Assembly (NCBI GenBank): GCA_018881555.1
Contig: JACAXG010000014.1
Coordinates: 9,551,972 to 9,615,971, forward strand
Origin: Amblyornis subalaris
Taxonomy: Eukaryota > Chordata > Aves > Passeriformes > Ptilonorhynchidae
DNA length: 64,000 nucleotides
Direction: 5' to 3'
Position 1 is the stretch's first letter. Each line of letters begins with the position of its first letter. Below the pieces are notes generated by a model. It did not search any database and was not told the origin of the DNA. It worked only from the letters and a program-made list of their open reading frames with translations. Of the stretch, positions 59,401 through 64,000 are shown in pieces. Both the position numbers and the translations under genes were made by a program.

Positions 59401-60558
59401 CAATGAGTGAGCAACACAGAAGACTTAGAATGCTCTTTCCAGCTCTGTTACTGATTTACTGGGTTATTTCAATTATATTCATTTCATTTTTCATGTCTGC
59501 AATGAGTAGCTAATGATATAGACATACCTCAAATTTCTTGGGAAGGTATTAGAGTTATTATGTTTTTGTGAAATGTTTAAAGGTAACAGTTGTAGCTAAA
59601 GAATAGAGCTGATGTTACATTGTGATCAAATAATCATCACTAAGCTTGTTACAATGCATTTGAAACAGGAATATACAGCACTCCTGCCATTTTCACTGAC
59701 GATGGACACAGAGCTGTATTTGAACCCAGCTTTTCCTATCCACACTTCACTTCCTTTCCACACCGGGAAAAAGTTTATTCATTACTGAAGAATGCATCTT
59801 TCCTCCCCCTCCACTCCAAAAAATCTCGACAGGTTACACACCACGTGTGTTTACTGATGTGTGAGCATCCAAGATCAACTTTTCCACTCTATTGAGCTTG
59901 TGTTGCCTGGCTTAAAGCAAGTGTCCATCTTTTTCCTCCATCCTCAAGTCAAAGTCATCCTCTCTTCTGAAACCCCTTGCAGATTAGTATTTCTTATAAA
60001 CTTTTGCAGGCCACAACACAGCCATATGGTTCTTGAGTACAAGTTTCCAGCAGAAAGATGACTGCCACAAGCAGCACACCATGCTGGGCTCTCTGCCTAC
60101 CAGGCTGCCCTGAGCCCTCTTCTGAACTGCCTGACATCTGCTCTACATTCAGGTGCAGTGTAGACACACCCAGGGATCCAATTTCACAAATATGAAACAA
60201 GTTACATATTGGGATGAACAAGTGTCTAAAGAAACGGAAAAACTCTGATGACATCTAGAGAAAGTCTAATCTGAGACTCAAAAGCTTCCCCAAAAACTTC
60301 TGAGAATTTGGGCCACTTTTCTCCACCCAGAGACAGGAAAAAGCATGTCTTTTAACTGCTNACATGACAGCCTGGAAATAGGAGCAGTGTTCAGGAGGAT
60401 ATAATTACATGGTTGTACATCCTGCAGATGACAAGTACAATGTCATATACTCCTGGCACATTTGTAGCCTACGACTTCATTCCTGAAGAGTTTCTACAAT
60501 GCTCCCTCCTTTCCCACCCCAACGAATGACAAACAGAATGATGACTTTTTCCACTTAC

Positions 60559-60731
60559 TCTGTCTACTCCTTGTGGATGATCCTGAGGAGCTGGGATGGC
60601 TTGTTTGTTGGGGTCCAGACTGAGAGAACTGGGGGGCAATAGCTGAGAACTTCCCCTTTCTAGGGCTGGTGCTCTGCGCTTCAGGAGTGCGAGGGATCTT
60701 AGGTTTGCTCGTGAAGGCTGAGGGAAACTCG
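60559..60731 (-). CDS. ARMC9: ARMC9 (LisH/armadillo ciliary protein), C-terminal-region exon
   Basis: ARMC9 is a basal-body/ciliary protein mutated in Joubert syndrome. The exon has an acceptor CTCCTGCAG and a donor GTAAGT (60558-60553), with 173 coding bases that start two bases into a codon and leave one base. It reads EFPSAFTSKPKIPRTPE, then a KGKFSAIAPQFSQSGPQQ segment and a SSGSSTRSRQ end. This aligns with the disordered C-terminal tail of human ARMC9 as I remember it (SAFTCKPRAPCTPE, then LAPLFSSCGPQQ and TASSTRG). Orientation and position beside B3GNT7 match mammalian synteny. The upstream armadillo and LisH exons must lie beyond the window. The following last exon is not securely identified. 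Confidence 0.78.
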
Positions 60732-63700
60732 CTGCAGGAGGAGAGGGAAAGCGTTAGCAATGCATGGAGAAATCTGTATGCATAGTAAATCTGCAACCAA
60801 GTGAAAACTGCAGTACATGCTGTGACAGCATGACAGGCTGCTCAAAACTCAGGGAGACTGCAAATGGAAAGGATCATGGCACCACAGGCACTGCCAGGAC
60901 ATGTACTCACTACACAGCCTCTAACCTGGCTCCATCGACCTGTCTATCCTACTCAAACCTCACTCTTTGCACAACAGGATCGAACAGATTCATTTAAGTT
61001 CCCTGCAAAACAGCAATTGATCTTTAGCTTGTTTTCCGTTGTATTTATCACATCCAGTGACTCATTCTTGGGTGCAGAAAATACACAGATATGCTACAGC
61101 ACAGGAATACATCCTTTTAGGGCACAAACACCATAATTTCTTTCAGGTATAGGTCACAATCTCGGCAGACACAGGCAGCCTCCCTGGCTCCTGTCTGAGA
61201 TAAGATTTGTAGAACTCCCTGAAGGCTTCGTCAAGAGAGCAAAAAGCTGTGCTGGCATCTATAAAACAAATTCCCTAAGCACACAGGTTCCTTGTTCACA
61301 CTGAGAACATAAAACAACTGCTGCTATTTCACAGTCTGCATGTTCTGCAAAAATACCATTCTTTAAAATTTAGTCAATAACTGTGTGAGCATACACTGCC
61401 CTTCCTTACCCCCAGCATAAATATAGTCTTTCCCAGGTACAAAAGTGGAGGCTACCAGGAAACAGCAAGTCTCTAAAATAATTCTGAATCTATACTGACG
61501 TTTGCACTAGTAAATCGATTTTCTCTTAAAAGGAGAAAAGGTTAAACTGAACTAACAGCTACGTGAAAAAGCTAATCATATTTAAAAAACGAAATAAAAG
61601 AGCAAAAACCAGGACGTCGGAAAAAATAGGTGCCATCTAAATATCGGCGATTAAAATGGAAAGTCCCCGTGTTACTAGCTCCATCAAAAGAACCCTTTGT
61701 GACCATCAGAAGGGGTGATAAGAGGATTTTCAAGATATTTAATCTCCCCTCCTCCCCTGGGAATGCTGCTGAGTCAGTACTGATTAGCTCTTCCATAGCT
61801 CTGCTTCACCTTGCAGGGAGATTTGAGCAAGTGTTCCTTTTGTATTTTAAATAGCATTATTGTCTGTATTTTGCATATGTATATGCTAACTATTAAGGAC
61901 AGAGACATGCTAACTGCTCTGCTAAGAACCATCTCTGCAGCCCTCTACCTAGGAGTATTACAAGTCTTAACACTTGTCTCAGCTTCAAAGGAGGAGGTGG
62001 CAGATGGCAGCAGAAACATACTGGTAAAACAACACCAAAAAAGTAAGACTGGCTACATAAAACTTCAAGGCATGGACCACAGAGATATTTAAACATCTTT
62101 CTCTCCATAAAATAGTCTCATTGTTACTGNTTTTTTGTCATTTTACTCACTTTGGTAAAAGTGAGTTAGTTCAAGTGAATAGGCTAAGATCAACAGAAAA
62201 TAATTAGTCCTCAGAATAACACCGAAAACTGCTATTTGGTATCCTTTAAAAGTGTTGATGTGTTGAAGAAAGAAGAACCAAAATCTAATGTGGGAAAACG
62301 TTCCCCAGCATTTGGCAAAGGAGCCATTGAGAACAAGGTGTGGTAGGTGCTCAAACAAAAACCAAACCAAAACAAAAAACGACCAAACAAAAATACCCAA
62401 CAACAAACTCACACAAAAACCTACATTTGCATTGAGAAGAAATAAAACTGTTTACTTGGAAAAATTGAAATAATTGTCTGTAAAAAAGTGCACAACAGAC
62501 TGGCACTGGGATCAGAATAATCAACCAGGAGATGAGACAGGACTTGAATGTACAAAGATGAATTAGACCATTTTCTCCAAGAATACACTTGGACTTTTGG
62601 CCATTTTTGCCAGATTATCAGAAAAGCAAGGCCAATAGAGACCTAAGAAGGTCCTGCAGAGTTTAAGCTCTTTTTTATCATGATGGTACTGGACATAGTA
62701 ACAATACAAAAAAAAACCCTGCTTTTTCAGTCAGTCACAATTGTAGACTGAAGTCTGTTACAAATTCCTCCTTGACTGGCTAAAAAGCACAACAGAGTTA
62801 TATACTCACATGATCAAAATGCAACCGGGAATATCAATGCAAGACCAGCTGCCAGTCTAACCTGCATCAGCTGGAACAATCATTTGTTCCTGTGGAAATA
62901 AAACAACTGCAACAAAAATATCACTACTAGGGTCTCATTCTTTTCTCCGATTGATTTTGCATAATTTCTCTCATGTCTGTACAGTTAAACTCCCCATTTA
63001 CACTGCTAAGGAAGAGGGGAAAGAGCAGCGATCGCTTCCACACCGCAGCTCCTTTTCTCATACATANCTCTTCTAGGCAGGTCTTGCTATTTGCCTAATA
63101 GGTATTTGCCTCCAGGAAGGAGACATTTCTTACAGTGGGCAAAACTATGAGCAGTGATTTATTAGTCCTGTTTGTTTTGCAAACAAATTAAAGTCTGCAT
63201 CCAAGAGTGAAAGAATGAAAAGGCAGGTATTGCAACACCAACATATTAACAAAAGACCCTTGACATAGAAAACCCTGTGCTCCTTTGGACTGTGAATGGC
63301 TGCATTCCCATATCTGTAACTCGAGGCTGCATTTGGAAATCCAAATTACTGCACGCATGCTGAGGAAGCACGCGATGAAAAGATATCTTCCTCTGCAGGA
63401 CACTGCACCTGTGCCTTCACTTCTATAAAATCCACCCATTCCTGAGATTTAACAACAAAAATTAAGAACTACTGGGAACACACCTTTTCAGTAATAGGTT
63501 ATGTAGAGAAGCAAAGCATCTCACTAAGGCGGGGGACAAGATGCTGCCAATTTGACTTGCTTCTTGCAAGCAAAAGCTTGAAAAATAGTATCTCTCTCTA
63601 TCACAAAGCAAGCAATTTGGCCATAAAAATTTTATGGTCTATTTGTATTTCTATTATGTGCTTAGCTACTGTTACAACAGACAACAGAAATAAAAACAGT

Positions 63701-64000
63701 AACGCTAGGCTAGAGGTATGACTACTAGACACTTTAGCTGAAACCAATGATAATTTGTTGACAATATATAATTTCTCAGATCTCACCATGGAAACAGCAC
63801 AACTGGAGAAAAAACCCAAGCAAACAACCGAAACCACACTGACCCCCCAAAAACTCCCAAAACCACACACTGGTATTTGTAGGCCTGAAGGAAACAAAGT
63901 TCTAGGCATAGAGTCTTTCAGAAGTGCTAGAACTTTAACAGACACAAATAAGCAAGCACTTCTGAAAAATCAGGTGCATAAAGAGCTGGTAAAACCTTTC
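60732..64000 (-). other. ARMC9 intron (to window end)
   Basis: AT-rich sequence upstream of the ARMC9 exon on the minus strand. I see no second ARMC9 exon. One acceptor-led open segment (61143-61258, minus) reads ASTAFCSLDEAFREF, then YKSYLRQEPG, but its frame does not fit the ARMC9 exon and it ends in TGA with no matching donor. Confidence 0.5.

Larger units (their letters stand above)
36726..60558. other. Region between B3GNT7 promoter and ARMC9 exon; no confirmed gene
   Basis: These 24 kb contain no exon I can assign with confidence apart from one orphan terminal-exon-like segment at 47432-47476 (minus). Contents seen: a CR1 scrap (37354-37436), a GT run (39664-39688), an 8-bp repeat (41673-41701) and a small CpG cluster (44290-44480). 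From about 48 kb rightward there is a drop in GC with many AT-rich stretches. ARMC9 must have its last exon(s) and 3' UTR somewhere in this interval. Short ORFs here show no domains. Confidence 0.55.

Noticed and set aside
1..64000. CRISPR arrays, phage, toxin-antitoxin or other prokaryotic systems; tRNA and rRNA genes
   Set aside because: The window is vertebrate genomic DNA. I looked for regularly spaced repeats and for tRNA B-box motifs and found none that qualified.

Overview
The window looks like bird nuclear DNA. The nucleolin it encodes closely resembles chicken nucleolin as I remember it. The window also carries several antisense CR1 LINE tails of the avian type, introns with ordinary GT-AG boundaries, and CpG-island promoters. 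Isolated single Ns suggest a draft assembly. The gene order and relative orientation, NMUR1 > NCL > < B3GNT7 < ARMC9, is the inverted view of the mammalian 2q37.1 block (ARMC9, B3GNT7, NCL, NMUR1). The locus is therefore conserved synteny rather than an accessory island. No prokaryotic, viral or defence system is visible.

Layout, left to right. Positions 102-505 hold the last coding exon of the neuromedin U receptor gene NMUR1 (TM6, TM7 and the cytoplasmic tail), followed by its 3' UTR. About 16 kb of intergenic DNA follows, with two CR1 scraps, a few tandem repeats and an AT-rich homeobox-site-like block, but no gene I can defend. A 1.3 kb CpG island (17640-18990) with CCAAT boxes, CACGTG E-boxes and a YY1-type site drives NCL. 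I resolved NCL into 15 coding exons (18382-25542, about 697 aa). Its introns carry three snoRNAs: SNORD82, SNORD20 and SNORA75. SNORD82 and SNORD20 show visible complementarity to 18S rRNA.

NCL and B3GNT7 converge. Between their 3' ends lies a small CpG island with a near-consensus CTCF site (27012-27026). B3GNT7, a type II Golgi beta-1,3-N-acetylglucosaminyltransferase, is on the minus strand. It has one large coding exon (30252-31452) and an 11-nt coding first exon (36124-36134) inside a CpG-rich promoter, separated by a 4.7 kb intron that carries a CR1 copy. From 36.3 to 60.5 kb the DNA is gene-poor and becomes clearly more AT-rich to the right of about 48 kb. It contains one orphan terminal-exon-like segment (47432-47476, minus). 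A C-terminal ARMC9 exon (60559-60731, minus) shows that the right end lies inside ARMC9.

Functionally these are unrelated neighbours: a peptide GPCR, a ribosome-biogenesis factor, a glycosyltransferase and a ciliary protein. The real functional coupling is within NCL, where the host mRNA encodes an rRNA-processing protein and its introns encode rRNA-modification guides.
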